64,000 bases of DNA, taken from positions 147,399,830 through 147,463,829 of the forward strand of contig OY740765.1 of NCBI GenBank assembly GCA_963513935.1, in the 5' to 3' direction. Within the stretch, counting starts at the first letter, position 1. Each line of letters begins with the position of its first letter. A program made the position numbers and the translations under genes. This document shows positions 24,620 to 35,119 of this stretch, in pieces. The stretch is from Aphrophora alni (lineage: Eukaryota; Arthropoda; Insecta; Hemiptera; Aphrophoridae). The notes under the pieces were generated by a model, which worked only from the letters and a program-made list of their open reading frames with translations, made no database searches and had not been told where the DNA came from.

Positions 24620-25080
24620 AACCTAACCCAAGGCCTCTGCATTTGAGCGTGTCTTGTGTGTGTTACTCTTATTGTGTGGCCGATGTAAAAGGGAAATACT
24701 GCTTTTGCAACCTATCTACCAACCAAAATTCTGTTTCTGCATCCGATTTACTAACCCAAATATACAATTACCAAGCAAAATATCAGTGTTTCAACCGATT
24801 TACATACCAAAATATCATGTTAGCAACCCATTTTAAAATACCAATGAATAAAGAATGGTCCTTGAGTTTGTATATTACACCTACCAAGGATTTGTCCCCC
24901 GGATCTTGTGGGGAGTATTGGGAGTCATATACATTTTCTAAAGTTATACAATTGGTCTACCACGACGACATCTTCTTTCACACTCTCCTCACTTGTGACT
25001 GAAACAAAATAGGCTTGTCCTCTGTATTTTCACGGGTTTGGATCCCGTCACATGGTACGGTGTAGCCGTTCCTCATGCCC
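24620..25080. other. Unassigned sequence with short CAACC-TTTAC-like periodicity
   Basis: Degenerate repeats such as ACCAACCAAAAT, ACTAACCCAAATAT, ACCAAGCAAAATAT and ACATACCAAAATAT recur every 25-35 bases at 24715-24840, creating a 119-codon plus ORF. It is not recognised as a gene. Confidence 0.35.
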
Positions 25081-25084
25081 TCAT

Positions 25085-25735
25085 TATAACCCGGAATCTG
25101 AAACCGTCACATATGTAACTCTCCAGTATATACTAGTTATGTTCAAGTTAACGTTTGCAGATTCCTCACTGTAAATAGCGTTCAAATCGGAGGCCAAACG
25201 TAAGAGCATGTGTTCCTGTTTTACGTTCATCACAATCCGTTGGTAGTCTTTGAAAAATCTCATCAACAGCTTCAACGGAACAGAGAGGTAAAAGTTTAAA
25301 ACAGTTGTCATTACACCGGTTCTCAACCATCCTGTGTGGCTGAATTAATTCTTTTCACTTTCCCGTAAAGATAAAAGATTTTTAATGATACTTGTAATTA
25401 TGATATTTCTTGTATTGTAAAGTCCACATTGCTACCCTCAAACTCGTATCTAATATCGTCGAATAGAAAGGCTATGGAATTGTTGACCAGTTTCACTGTT
25501 GCAGCTACGCCGTCCACTTTTGTACCGTTCATTGTGCCTTTAATATCCAATATACTTCCAAACGGTACTGTGATCAAGTCCCGTTGATTGATAGGTATAC
25601 GAATTTCATCTTTGTTGCCGTACGTAGAAGACGTGTAATGCCTGTGAGAATGGTATTCCAGGCCACTGATGACGTCACTGTATTCTGCTGCACTAATCTA
25701 TTGCCATTAAATCCATTTTTCACTTTAAATCCCAA
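25085..25735 (-). pseudogene. Major-capsid-like (double jelly roll) protein remnant
   Basis: The reading frame on the minus strand changes several times. One open stretch (about 25590-25430) contains D-E-I-R-I-P-I-N and, after it, K-L-V-N-N-S-I-A-F-L-F-D-D-I-R-Y-E. This is the style of N-terminal jelly-roll segment found in capsid proteins of insect polinton-like elements. A later stretch (25326-25084) contains K-D-Y-Q-R-I-V-M-N and I-Y-W-R-V, also typical. Frameshifts separate the stretches. The C-terminal part of the expected protein is absent after about 25085. Structural role as the virion shell is inferred from family resemblance only. Confidence 0.65.
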
Positions 25736-25799
25736 AGTTGAGAGAAAACGAATATATCTAGCTGTTAACCCTGTGGAGTTGAAACGTACACTGATACTG

Positions 25800-26488
25800 G
25801 TCTTATAACGTTGCCCATTAAATACGAGACCCATTTCATGCAATCTGACAGAAACTGATTCGTATCTGAAATATATAGGCACTTATTTCTGATCTATTTG
25901 GCTTAGAGTGATATGAACGTTTTTCACGTTGACGGGTAAATATATTACAGTCGTCAGTATCTCGACAATCTTGTACCCCAGAGCCACTTGTGGATAAAAC
26001 TCATATATTGTGGGACTCTTTTCCATTTTGAAATGAACCGGTCACAATATTACACGCTACTATAATAACATTAACCTTTATAATATCGATGAGTAGCACA
26101 GATTCGTGTTTTCAGCTGGCTGATAAATCCCCATTATTGAAACCGGGTAATTTTCAGATAGATCCATCTTTAAAATGTATCGTCTTAGAACATTCAATTT
26201 CTGCTTTAGTGTAAATAAAAATCTGTTGGAAGCTGTGATTTGACATACTTATCAATATCCTTAATTTCGTACGAACCTGTCGGTATAGTAACAGTGACTT
26301 CATAATTTTTCTTTTTGATCTTTACCGAGATATAATTTATTATTAATTCCCTCTTCGAAATTGGGAATGGAGTTGTACACAGCTAGATCGATGAGACCGT
26401 TTCCCCACTCTCCATTGGTAAGATCAACCGATGGAAATAATTCACACACATTAAGTGTAGAACTATTTCCGTTTAAATCAATACTCAT
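25800..26488 (-). pseudogene. Minor-capsid-like protein remnant
   Basis: It starts at ATG 26488-26486, overlapping the protease stop as ATGA. The first open stretch has G-L-I-D-L-A-V-Y-N-S-I-P-N at about residues 30-45, a motif characteristic of the gene that sits between protease and major capsid in these elements. Further along, in other frames, P-T-G-S-Y-E-I-K-D-I and a C-terminal V-S-V-R-L-H segment (about 25840) are seen, with at least five stops or shifts between. The function, presumed penton or minor capsid, is inferred from position and motif, not proven. Confidence 0.6.
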
Positions 26489-26890
26489 GATAGTAGAAAC
26501 TTTAAGCACAAATGTCCACAGATGACTGAGTTGTCACTCCAACAACTCTTTTCTATTTATATCTTTTGTAAATATACTAAACTTTAGCGTTGGAACCGAA
26601 GTATCTAGGCAGTTTGATTGGAGGTTTAAGATTTCCGAAACTGTCATAGTACTCCACATTTTCTCCGCACTTTTAATAACACACCTAATGTGTACCTTCA
26701 CCCGTGCTACTATCAAGGTTTACAATAGCGAATTTGTTTTTCAACGGTGGTCTCGGGGGAAGATTATCCCACATACAAACACCTCTGAAATACGGTATCC
26801 TGGCGTATTTCTCTAAATCAATATTTGTTAAAGGTCTGTTTGGTAATGAATCGATCAAACTTTTTTTACTGATCTTTTTTTTTTTTGGTT
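26487..26890 (-). pseudogene. Adenain-like cysteine protease remnant
   Basis: This is a virion-maturation cysteine protease of the adenovirus/polinton type. The N-terminal part reads openly from about 26890 and contains Y-F-R-G-V-C-M, then I-V-N-L-D and G-E-G-T-H. The catalytic His is followed by a TAG where the family has Trp. Next come Y-Y-D-S-F-G (about 26650) and, after a frameshift, I-C-G-H-L-C-L-K with the catalytic Cys codon at 26518-26520. Order and spacing of the His, Asp/Glu and Cys motifs match the family. Two in-frame stops and at least one frameshift show it is dead. It abuts and overlaps the next gene. Confidence 0.78.
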
Positions 26891-26924
26891 TTCAAGCTAC
26901 TATTTGTCTCCAGACCCATGCCTT

Positions 26925-27020
26925 TTGGATACAGATTGAAATATAAACCATTGCCTGTTGGATATAGTTTGAGATATAGACCATTGCCTTTTTAATACGG
27001 TTTGAGATACAAACCCCTTC
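26925..27020 (-). repeat. Coding-type repeats G-x-G-L-Y-L upstream of the protease
   Basis: On the minus strand one frame encodes successive G-x-G-L-Y-(L/F)-x-(L/P)-Y-P-x-G units of about 12-13 codons, at DNA level a roughly 37-bp repeat (CCATTGCCT...TTTGAGATA). Small basic or glycine-rich repeat proteins are common next to protease in this class of viral elements. It is probably the remnant of one, but this is inference. Confidence 0.5.
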
Positions 27021-27396
27021 CCAAGATCTCTTTTGGACGATTCAACTTATTTACATCTCCTTCTAATTTGGTTTTCACTTTTATGTCCGATGTTACAGCC
27101 CACCGCTGCCTGTAGGATGTAGGATGCTCTTTACAAGTTTCGTCTCAAGATACACTATTAACTAAGTTGGAAATGCCGATGTTCCGAATGTTGGTGTGCA
27201 CAGTTGCCAAAAAATCCGATCCGATGACGACAGGTTTGCGGCTGCCTTTAAGCTGTACCATCGAGATAAATACTGAAATACTTATCGCTTTAACTGAATA
27301 CCACCTGTGGTGGGCTTTGGTAACGGGTGGTCCAAATCGTTGGAAGCATTAACGAACTGATTACTGTTCATATTTTACTATAATACTCATTGATAC
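27021..27396. other. Unassigned sequence between viral fragment and LTR
   Basis: Non-repetitive and relatively GC-rich. A 61-codon plus ORF (27167-27352) has no recognised domain. It is probably further decayed viral sequence. Confidence 0.35.
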
Positions 27397-27539
27397 TGTT
27401 ATGTTTAGGTTCATAAGTAATTCAATAAAAATACATATTTATAAGAAGTACTTTTGAGTTTAATATGTAAGACACGTTTACATAGGTCGTAGTTCACTAC
27501 CATACTGACTGTCTGCGCATAGCAACCAAGATCTCTACA
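27397..27539 (-). repeat. 3' LTR of the gypsy element
   Basis: Begins TGTTATGTTTAGGTTCATAA and is about 85 percent identical by eye to the right copy. Both copies are followed by AATATTTACT, so the true end may lie a few bases further out. Confidence 0.75.
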
Positions 27540-27699
27540 ATATTTACTTTAGATTTTAACTACTCCATTATATCTTGTTTTGTACACATCAATATCTTTT
27601 AAAAACCCACTTTCTGGACTAACTTGTTGCCCTGAGTTAACATCCACATTATTTTCTTTTATTCTTCTATTAGATTGATTTAATGGGCTTATTTAATTA

Positions 27700-28358
27700 T
27701 TTAGTGGAGACTTGAAAGAACATCTTGTATGCGACAGTCTATCAACTGCAGGACTGAAATGTATTCTATTACATCTATAAGCTTTACCTTCTTTATCTAC
27801 AACTAAATATGATTGAGTTTCTACTGTTTCTTGAATATGTTTCTGTCTATTAGTTTTCCACTAGACCAAGTGGAATTAGGTTTCTTCTGAAAGAAAACAT
27901 TTGACCTTTACATAAACTCTGCAGTGGTTTTGAATTGCTGTCAAAATGTCTCCTCATTCTGTTTGTTAACAAATAGTTGTTTTCTAGTTCTATTATAATT
28001 AAGTTTAGGTTTAAGACACTTGTAATATGTTGATACCAAGGTATGCAATTTCCTTGACATGAGAAGTTCAACATTCATTACTTTTATCAGTATTTCTAAA
28101 ATTTATTAGCGCAAGATTGATATCTTTTCCTGCATCAGCTGTTTTCTGTAATATAGACTTCAACATTTTTACAGCTCTCTTAGCCATGCCCTTTTAATTG
28201 AGGAAAATGTGCACTTGAAATCACATGCTCAAAATCCCAATTCTTACGAAACATTAGATGCCCCATCAAAATAAACTTTTATAGGTATTTCATGTCGAGA
28301 AAACAAGTTTTTAGTTTAGATATTATCGTTACACTTTTAGTATTTGAAATACTAGCCA

Positions 28359-28360
<2 letters not shown>
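27700..28360 (-). pseudogene. Gypsy integrase C-terminal remnant
   Basis: In several minus-strand frames there are fragments typical of the end of gypsy integrase, such as an N-F-R-N-T segment near 28100 and K-A-Y-R-C-N-R-I-H near 27770. Stops and shifts throughout. A (TA)n expansion at 28361-28404 separates it from the zinc-binding part. Confidence 0.6.

Positions 28361-28404
<44 letters not shown>
28361..28404. repeat. (TA)22 microsatellite inside the gypsy element
   Basis: Uninterrupted TA repeats inside the integrase region. Confidence 0.95.
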
Positions 28405-28407
<3 letters not shown>

Positions 28408-28417
28408 TGAATAATAA

Positions 28418-28985
28418 TTACCTGCAACTTTCCCATTCCAAAACATCTATTCCCACCTCTGACCATGGTAATTTTGGTACTGGATGTGATACTAAAGGCA
28501 TTCTACTTTGATTTCTTTTAAATTTACAACAAGTTTGACAAGATCCTACATAATTTTTAATATTGTTAGACATGTTAGGCCAATAAAGAGCTAACCTAGC
28601 CCTTGATTTACTTCTGTTATTCATCAAATGACAGATTGATGAACAATTTCCATCATTTTGGTACAATAATTCTGTCATTTTTAAATATTAAATTTTTTAT
28701 AATACTTAATTCATCTTTAAAATCAAAATAGCATTTTATTTTATCGTTTACATTACTTTTATATTTTGGCCAGCCATTATTAATATATTTTAATTTATTT
28801 AATTCTCCATCATTATTAGTTTCCTTCTCAAACAATGACGACTTAGCATGTGAAATCGGTAAATTATCAATTAATAAATTAACATGTAATTCTATTTCAT
28901 CAAAGACCTCATCTTCAACCTTATCATTTACATTAATATGTCTAGACAGAGTGTCAGCAATAACTAATTCAAAGGAAGAAAATAA
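28418..28985 (-). pseudogene. Gypsy RNase H end, linker and integrase zinc-binding domain
   Basis: The minus strand shows the A-D-T-L-S-R-H signature at the end of RNase H (about 28968-28938). Next comes a linker with G-W-P-K-Y-K, then L-I-F-K-N-D-R-I-I-V-P-K. The H2C2 zinc-binding region follows, with C-Q-T-C (about 28530) and H-P-V-P-K-L-P-W-S-E-V-G-I-D-V-L at its end. One frameshift near 28670 splits it. The catalytic DDE core is largely missing. Confidence 0.85.
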
Positions 28986-29235
28986 TTTTCAAAACTTTAA
29001 ATTACAGTTTCTAACTTGTCTGAATCCATTGCACTAAGATTACAAGATTTTAAAATTTGTTGCCTTTCTTCACCCTTTATATTGAAATAATAAAGCTACT
29101 TTTTATTTGTCTTTAGTAGACTCTGGTACGAATGCTTCAATACAAATTTCATACCAGCTTTTAATTTTTTCCAGATGTTAGATCTCCTTGAAATTCCATC
29201 GGAGAGATGCCATTTCCTGTGTTTCCAAAATCCAT
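28986..29235 (-). pseudogene. Gypsy Gag N-terminal remnant
   Basis: The start codon at 29235-29233 gives M-D-F-G-N, and further on a W-Y-E segment and K-V-A-L-L-F-Q-Y are visible, as in insect gypsy Gag proteins. Stops and frameshifts interrupt it, and it runs directly into RNase H sequence at about 28985, marking a large internal deletion. Confidence 0.6.
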
Positions 29236-29343
29236 TGTTTTGTAGTTACTAAACAATTTATAATTTTCAAATACTTAAAGGCAAAACTAATTATTACTTT
29301 CACTTTTACTCTTATTAAAATCTTGTTAACACCGCTGCCACCA

Positions 29344-29497
29344 TGTTATGTTCGGGTTCATAATTAATTAAATAAAAATACACATTTATAAGAAGTACTT
29401 TTGAGTTTAATATGTAAGGCATCTACGTAGGTCGTAGTTCACTTCCATACTCACTGTCTGCACATAGCAACCAAGCACAGCAACCACGACTTCTACA
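29344..29497 (-). repeat. 5' LTR of the gypsy element
   Basis: Begins TGTTATGTTCGGGTTCATAA on the plus strand, so the LTR ends ...AACATAACA on the minus strand. It contains an extra CACAGCAACC duplication compared with the left copy. Confidence 0.8.
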
Positions 29498-29691
29498 ATA
29501 TTTACTAGATTAAGCCCACACAACAGATACATCAAGTTATACAGGATCATAGAAAAGTATGGGAAATGCTTCATATCTCTGGTTCTATTCAAGTTAGAAT
29601 ACCGTGTTATTCGTCATTGTGAGATTTTCACCTCGGCATTCTACAGAGCGGTTTTAAAGGTTTTGTACTATATTTATTTTCCCTTGTTTAA

Positions 29692-29813
29692 AGGCAAAAA
29701 ACCTCGAATACTCTAAAAGCATCTGGGTCAGAAGAGAACAAAAATTGGTCAGCTAAGTCCCTCTGGATTGCCAAGATCGTACTCATTAAAAATGAACCCC
29801 TAAGAGGTTTTTT
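29692..29813 (-). mobile_element. SINE copy with internal deletion
   Basis: The minus strand retains the head (GGTTCATTTTTAATGAGTACG, TTGGCAATCC) and the CTGACCCAGATGCTTTTAG to CGAGGTTTTTTGCCTTTAAA tail. The middle of the body, about 60 bp, is deleted. Confidence 0.75.
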
Positions 29814-29824
29814 TTTACTAAATA

Positions 29825-30096
29825 AAGGGTGTCCCAAAAATTCTCTATTTTGAAATATAATGGTGTGGTTTTTTACCTTATAGCCCAGAATGATACAAAG
29901 CAAAAATTTTTTGTTTTTGAACATATTTTAAAAATAGTTATACATATTTAAAGTTATTATTTTATTTTCTGTATTGTAAAATATAAATAGGTTTAACTTG
30001 CTTTCTTTCTGGGCTATAATAATAAGGTAAAAGCAACACCATTAAATTTAAAATAAGGAGAGAAAAACACGTTTTATACATGTTTGGAACACCCTG
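29825..30096. mobile_element. TIR element with AGGGTGT-C-CCA ends, about 272 bp
   Basis: The left end AAGGGTGTCCCAAAAA and the right end, read in reverse (CAGGGTGTTCCAAACATG), are inverted. The similarity continues inward with gaps: AATGGTGTGGTTTTTTACCT against AATGGTGTTGCTTTTACCTT, and TATAGCCCAGAA on both arms. Non-coding. No clean target-site duplication was seen. Confidence 0.7.
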
Positions 30097-30251
30097 AATT
30101 TTTTTTTTTTTTTTTTTAACTATTGAATCACTCTATAGATAATTGATGTCATGATGATGTCCCACCTTTTTTTAACTAGTGTAGAACCAGAGATTAATCT
30201 GTTTATACTTTTCCTCCACCCTCTATATAGTTTTAGAGGAAATAAATTAGA

Positions 30252-30470
30252 GCCCTCAGGGGTTCACTGTACTAAGGCTTGACAACCCCGAAGGATCCTG
30301 GTTGGATCTTCACCTTTTTTATCTCTCTTTCATCTATCCTACCGGGTCTCTCCTGACCAACTCTTGTTCTCTTTCAACTACGACGTTATTCAAAGTTTTT
30401 TTTTTTTATATGTTCTTTTTATAAGGCGATTATGATCGAGAGTAATTTGACTGTAAAAAACAAGAAATAA
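30252..30470 (+). mobile_element. SINE copy
   Basis: Begins CCCTCAGGGGTTCACTG, with CTTGACAACCCCGAAGGATC, CTACCGGGTCTCTCC, CCAACTCTTGTTCTCTTTC and the 3' region ATAAGGCGATTATGATCGAG. Confidence 0.85.
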
Positions 30471-32400
30471 AATTGCATGAAACAATATGGTGTAACTGTT
30501 ATAAAAAAAAAATGTTGGAACCTTTTAAAATTGAAGTTAAAAACTTTCTTAGTGGTAATTTTAGAAAACCGTGAAAATTTAGTTTGTCATTTGAATTTTG
30601 TTTTTGTAGATATGCTTGTTTGGCTTCTTTTTTTTTACACCATTATATTTAATAGTTCAGAGAACACGCTTCCATGGCTTGTAAATATGCAGTAATTGTT
30701 TTGAATGATCACCAATTTAAAACACGGTTTGTCAACTAAATTTTCTCTTTGAACATAAACTCTGCTAGGCTGAGACGAATTAAATACTGACAACTAACTC
30801 ATACACAGCCAGAGACCTCATAGCTTATTTACACACAGACTGCTATGTTTAGATAATTTTTGATAAGTCCAAATAAACGCCTTGGCGTTGTGAACCTTAT
30901 GTTTGACTGTGGAAGGATAGTGGCAGCGATTGCAGTGATTGGTGGACGATGCAAAATGAATTAAATACTTAAGGAACGACTATAAATATTGACACGTGAT
31001 GAAAAAACGTTGACACAACGTGACCATCAATGAAACCTACTTTATTTATGGAAATAAATTTAATACTACAAAATACAATTTGTGTAAACCAAATTTGTAG
31101 AAGAAAACAATTATTACTGGAGTGTGCTCTATTTGTATTGGGCCCAGAGTATCACTCGCTGAACAGGTAGCAGATCAACTATATCACTTTTAAGCCTTTA
31201 TAAAATATATAATTTGATATTTTACTTCTATAAGTTGAGTTTTTTTGAGCTCTATATAATTATATATAGTTCCATAAAAATATTTTTCCTGTTTTCTTAA
31301 TTAAGATACTAGTACAATTCACAAAAACGTTAATAACAATTGTTGTAGTGATTATTTTATTACGAAACTTGAGTATGTTGTTAACAATAATACTGTTAAT
31401 AAACCCCTAACAGGAAATTTTTTTAGCATCCTTAGAACACTGCGCAAATTCAAAGACGCGTGTTTATGAAAACGGCTGCAAAACCATGTTTTTTTTACCT
31501 TCCATCGTTATTTTTGCATTTAACAAAATGTTTTAAAATTATAAACTATATGTGGTTTTACAGGGAATTTAATAAGGAACACGATGGTGCGCTCATTTAA
31601 TTTTTAGCATTACTTTTGTCAGTACAGCAGCGCCGCAAAGTGAGGGGCTTATAATAAAACATCCTATATAGTATCAACCGGTCACTAACTCTGTATCGAA
31701 TAAAATGTAGATCATTAAATAGATTATCATTTGTAGGTTACGAGGTATAAACGCGACAAATCTTGCCATTTTTTGGTCATTACGAGGCCGAATTTGGAAA
31801 CGTATTGAAGTTATACATTACATCTTAACAAACGAAATGTCAAATAGTCGAGTTAAACAGGACAGCTAGGATAATCATCAGCTGATTTTGATTTGTAGGT
31901 TAGTTAGATGTTACATTCTCTAGATTTATTACGTCATTAATAGTTGTTACAGTGCCTGTGAATTACATTGCCGTCGTTTTCACATCTATCAGCTGATGTT
32001 GAAGGTCCTGGAGAAATTCGCGAGGCTTTGTGTAATGTTCGGAGTCGTGAAATGTGCACGTAATCTTTTCTTTTTTTAAATATTTCAAAACTCTCTTGTC
32101 TTCATTGAGTGTTTCACGATCACTCTGCCAAATTTTGAGAGATGATTATGTACACCAAAATGAAGAAAAAATGCCCTACAAAACGTCCAAAAAATCCTTT
32201 GTTTTCCGCCAAATTTGAAAAACGTGATGTAACTCCAGAATGGATTGAAATTCGACACTAAATTTTCCTAGAATATTTTATACTATTTGTTTGCAATTAT
32301 ACCAAGAAATCTCGTAATTTTTCACTTGACATTTTCAAAATACCGTTCACTAAATTTGTTTCATGTCAAATATCTCGATAACCGTTGATTTTACAAGATA
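30471..32400. other. Intronic sequence with an unassigned dispersed repeat
   Basis: No gene recognised. The stretch 32210-32395 (TAACTCCAGAATGGATTGAA through ATATCTCGATAACCG) resembles 42530-42690, so it is a copy of an unnamed dispersed repeat. Confidence 0.45.
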
Positions 32401-32507
32401 CAGGGTGTTTCGGAACTTAAGTCGGATATTTTAGTAGTTGAAGTAAACACAGAACGATTCATTTGTTTGAAACGAGCTTAACTGTCTGTCTGTCCGTCAT
32501 TTTGCGT

Positions 32508-32570
<63 letters not shown>

Positions 32571-32949
32571 GAAATAATTTAGATATAAAGCCCAAATTTG
32601 GTATACATATTTTTTATGTGACCTTTTTTTTATCAATGCACCAAAAAGCCATGACGTTGTTTAAAATTTTTAACGTCGAAAACCGTTAACGTACAAGAGA
32701 TAAAAAAAATTCCTTTTAAATTAAAACAAAATATGTTTTGTATTTTTACTGTAGCTCGAAGAATATCCGAGTTATTGTCATAAAAATGAATACAATTGCT
32801 TGGTATTTGTCTACAATACTCAAAATTAGCCTAAAACCGTATTTTGGAATTATGATATTTTTAATAGCAATAATAATATTCATCGCTTTAGTTTACCATG
32901 TTTTACTTACCTAACCTAAAATATCCGACAAGAGTTCCGAAACACTCTG
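32401..32949. mobile_element. 549-bp TIR element, CAGGGTGTTTCGG ends, TA flanks
   Basis: The left end CAGGGTGTTTCGGAACTTAA and the right end read in reverse (CAGAGTGTTTCGGAACTCTT) match over about 35 bp, continuing to GTCGGATATTTTAG on both. TA flanks each side (32399-32400, 32950-32951), as expected for a TA-targeting DNA transposon such as Tc1/mariner-like non-autonomous elements. A 55-base A-run lies inside. Non-coding. Confidence 0.75.
32513..32567. repeat. Poly(A) run of 55
   Basis: Uninterrupted A-run inside the TIR element above. It is not at a retroelement 3' end. Confidence 0.95.
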
Positions 32950-32984
32950 TATAACCGGTATAATATTGAACAACATTATATATT

Positions 32985-33080
32985 TATATTGTATGTTGAA
33001 GGAAAACCGAAACGTCGGTATAAATTGAAAACAAGAAGAAATTCTTGTTAATTAATTATAACACAAGAGATTTTATCAAG
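32985..33080 (+). repeat. Fragment of a dispersed repeat
   Basis: Runs from TGTATGTTGAAGGAAAACC to ACAAGAGATTTTATCAAG. A related copy lies at about 42665-42760. Confidence 0.5.
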
Positions 33081-33359
33081 GGTTTCACCCTTTTATTATA
33101 AACTTTGCTGTGAACATATCGTATTTTGACTACAGTTTAGTCACTCCTTTATTAGCTTGGATATAGAAAGTTTAGTATAGAGAAAGTTACGAGATTGGTA
33201 AAAAAAAAGATTTGGTTGGTTAGATAACTCGTAATTTGAGGTTGACGGTCATAAAGAAAAATATTATTTTCTCAAAATCGGCTCTTTCAATTCGTCTAAT
33301 ATTTTGAGATATTTGGAGTCAAATATTTTTAATTAACGCCTTTTTGTATCAGCTAATTA

Positions 33360-33996
33360 AACAAATATACATTTTTGTGGTACTAGTAATTTAATTCTGT
33401 CAAATATAGTAGCGATATCTCACTTCAATCTTATTTTGAAAACACACAGGCGGGGAAACATTTTGGGACAGTATTTATTGGAACTTGCTATTTTATTTTG
33501 ATGTCAAGAATCATTTCCCTAAGTTTAACGGAATGACAGTAAAACACTGTATTTTTACAATTCCGAAAACGAAATCATCGAGTCATAGGTACCTCGGATA
33601 AGCTGTGGAATAAGCCTTAAGTTAAAATGTCTCGCCATGAAACTGGAACAATGCAACACTGTATCTAATTAAAGGGGAACCTTTGAGTCTATAAAATGTC
33701 AAGGGACTCCAAAGTGAAAGGAAAACCCGTAGAGAACTGGCAACGTTGCATGGTAGACAACTTGGCAATACTGGGACTCGCTTGACTGATGTAAATTATT
33801 GGCTCATTTCAACATTTAATGTTAAACCTTGTGCGAGATTCTACTGTTACCTGGTGTCAAATCGTATAAACGGTGTAAACAATATTGCACTAACTTTTTC
33901 ACACACACTCGTAATATTCATCGTGATCTCTCATACAAACATTCAAGATCAGAATACTAACTAATTAAAAATATATTGAACGTTATTTAGGCTATA
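33360..33996. other. Intronic sequence
   Basis: No gene. The 72-codon ORF at 33746-33964 has no recognised domain. Confidence 0.4.
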
Positions 33997-33998
33997 TA

Positions 33999-35108
33999 CA
34001 GGGTGATTGAAACATGTGCGACCTCTGTTTTATTGGACAAGTTACAAAAAAACTTTCAAAGGTAACTCCAGGATTTTTTGAGTTATTACCATATTTTTCA
34101 TATCACCTGTCATTTTTCCCATATGGTGGTCAGCATTAAATTTTCTTACAGGGACACCTTTTGTACAATGATTTTTGATAAAACATATAATTTTAAGTCG
34201 TTTTTATTCTTTGATATTTTTTGAAACCTTTAACCGTTTAGGAACTACAGAGAGTTTAATGTTTTTAAAATTTTCAAAATAAAATTCAGGTTAAATTGGA
34301 GCTACAGTAAAAGGTGTTAATATCACCATTGTTTTTTATTTGTTCTGTAGGCTGTAAATTACCGGGTTATCGATTATAAACAATAATCATCATTTTCTGC
34401 TAATTGTCTAGAGTCTAGAACATCCATTGGCTTACACCAGCACTTTATTATTACTAAATGTATTACACCTTGTGAATTAAGGACAAATTGTATTATTAGG
34501 CATTCTTAATACATTTGTTTCGGCTATAATATCTTATTCACAATTTCTAATATATCCAGTAATAGTTACAAACTGGTGTGTTAAGCCATTAAGTAACCTG
34601 ATATTTATAAAGTGTATTGCCAACATTATTTTTATCCAGAAAATTAATTATTTGTTTCTCAAAAATGTTGTCATTTTTTTAGTCCTATCACGTGAGTAAA
34701 AAAAAAAATTTTGCTTTTCAAACTTTTAATATTTTTGTATACATTACAGTCTATTCGTGTTTCAATTTTAAATTAGATTCAACTGATTTAGGTGCGGAAA
34801 ATGTACCTCTGATAACGCCGTAAACCTTGTATTTTTACAATTTTGAGTCATCGGTTATAGCTCCTAAACAGTTCAAGATATCGAAAAATAATCAAGGATA
34901 AAAGTGTCTTAAAATAAATGTTTTATCTAAAATCGTTATAAACAATTGGAGTTCCTATAAGAAAATTTAAAGCTAGCAACAGTTTTGGATAAATAGCGGG
35001 AGATATGAAAAATTTGGTAATACATTTTTAACTAAAAAAGACCAGGGAGTTCCTTTTTAAAGTTTTTTGGAACTTTTGTACTCATTGAATAAAACAGCGG
35101 TCACGCTG
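33999..35108. mobile_element. 1.1-kb element with about 300-bp inverted repeats, TA flanks
   Basis: The left arm starts CAGGGTGATTGAAACATG and the right arm, read in reverse, starts CAGCGTGACCGCTG. Inward, both share CTGTTTTATT, AAAAAACTTT, AATTTTCTTA and CGTTTAGGA/CTGTTTAGGA blocks over about 300 bp with moderate divergence. TA is present on both outer sides (33997-33998, 35109-35110). No ORF. Similar in ends to the 549-bp element at 32401. Confidence 0.72.
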
Positions 35109-35119
35109 TATTTAGAGTG

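Larger units (their letters stand above)
25085..27020 (-). mobile_element. Endogenous polinton/adintovirus-like fragment
   Basis: Three consecutive minus-strand gene remnants are recognisable: adenain-like protease, a minor-capsid-like protein and a double-jelly-roll major-capsid-like protein. A set of G-x-G-L-Y-L repeats lies upstream. The GC content is higher than the flanks. All three genes carry stops or frameshifts, so this is an inactive viral fossil. No polymerase B, integrase or terminal inverted repeats were found, so the insert is partial. Assignment to the polinton/adintovirus/PLV group rests on the protease and capsid combination. Confidence 0.75.
27397..29500 (-). mobile_element. 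Ty3/gypsy LTR retrotransposon, internally deleted
   Basis: Two direct repeats of about 145-155 bp bound an interior with Gag, RNase H and integrase remnants, all on the minus strand. Reading 5' to 3' on the minus strand, the right LTR is followed by TGGTGGCAGCGGTG (about 29330-29343), a typical position for the tRNA primer-binding region. Protease, reverse transcriptase and most of Gag are missing. Confidence 0.85.

Noticed and set aside
24643..25002. 119-codon plus-strand ORF
   Set aside because: It is created by short degenerate repeats (ACCAA...AATAT) and has no domain.
25035..25060. tRNA-like T-arm (ACGGG TTTGGAT CCCGT)
   Set aside because: No matching acceptor stem, D arm or anticodon arm at the expected distances on either strand.
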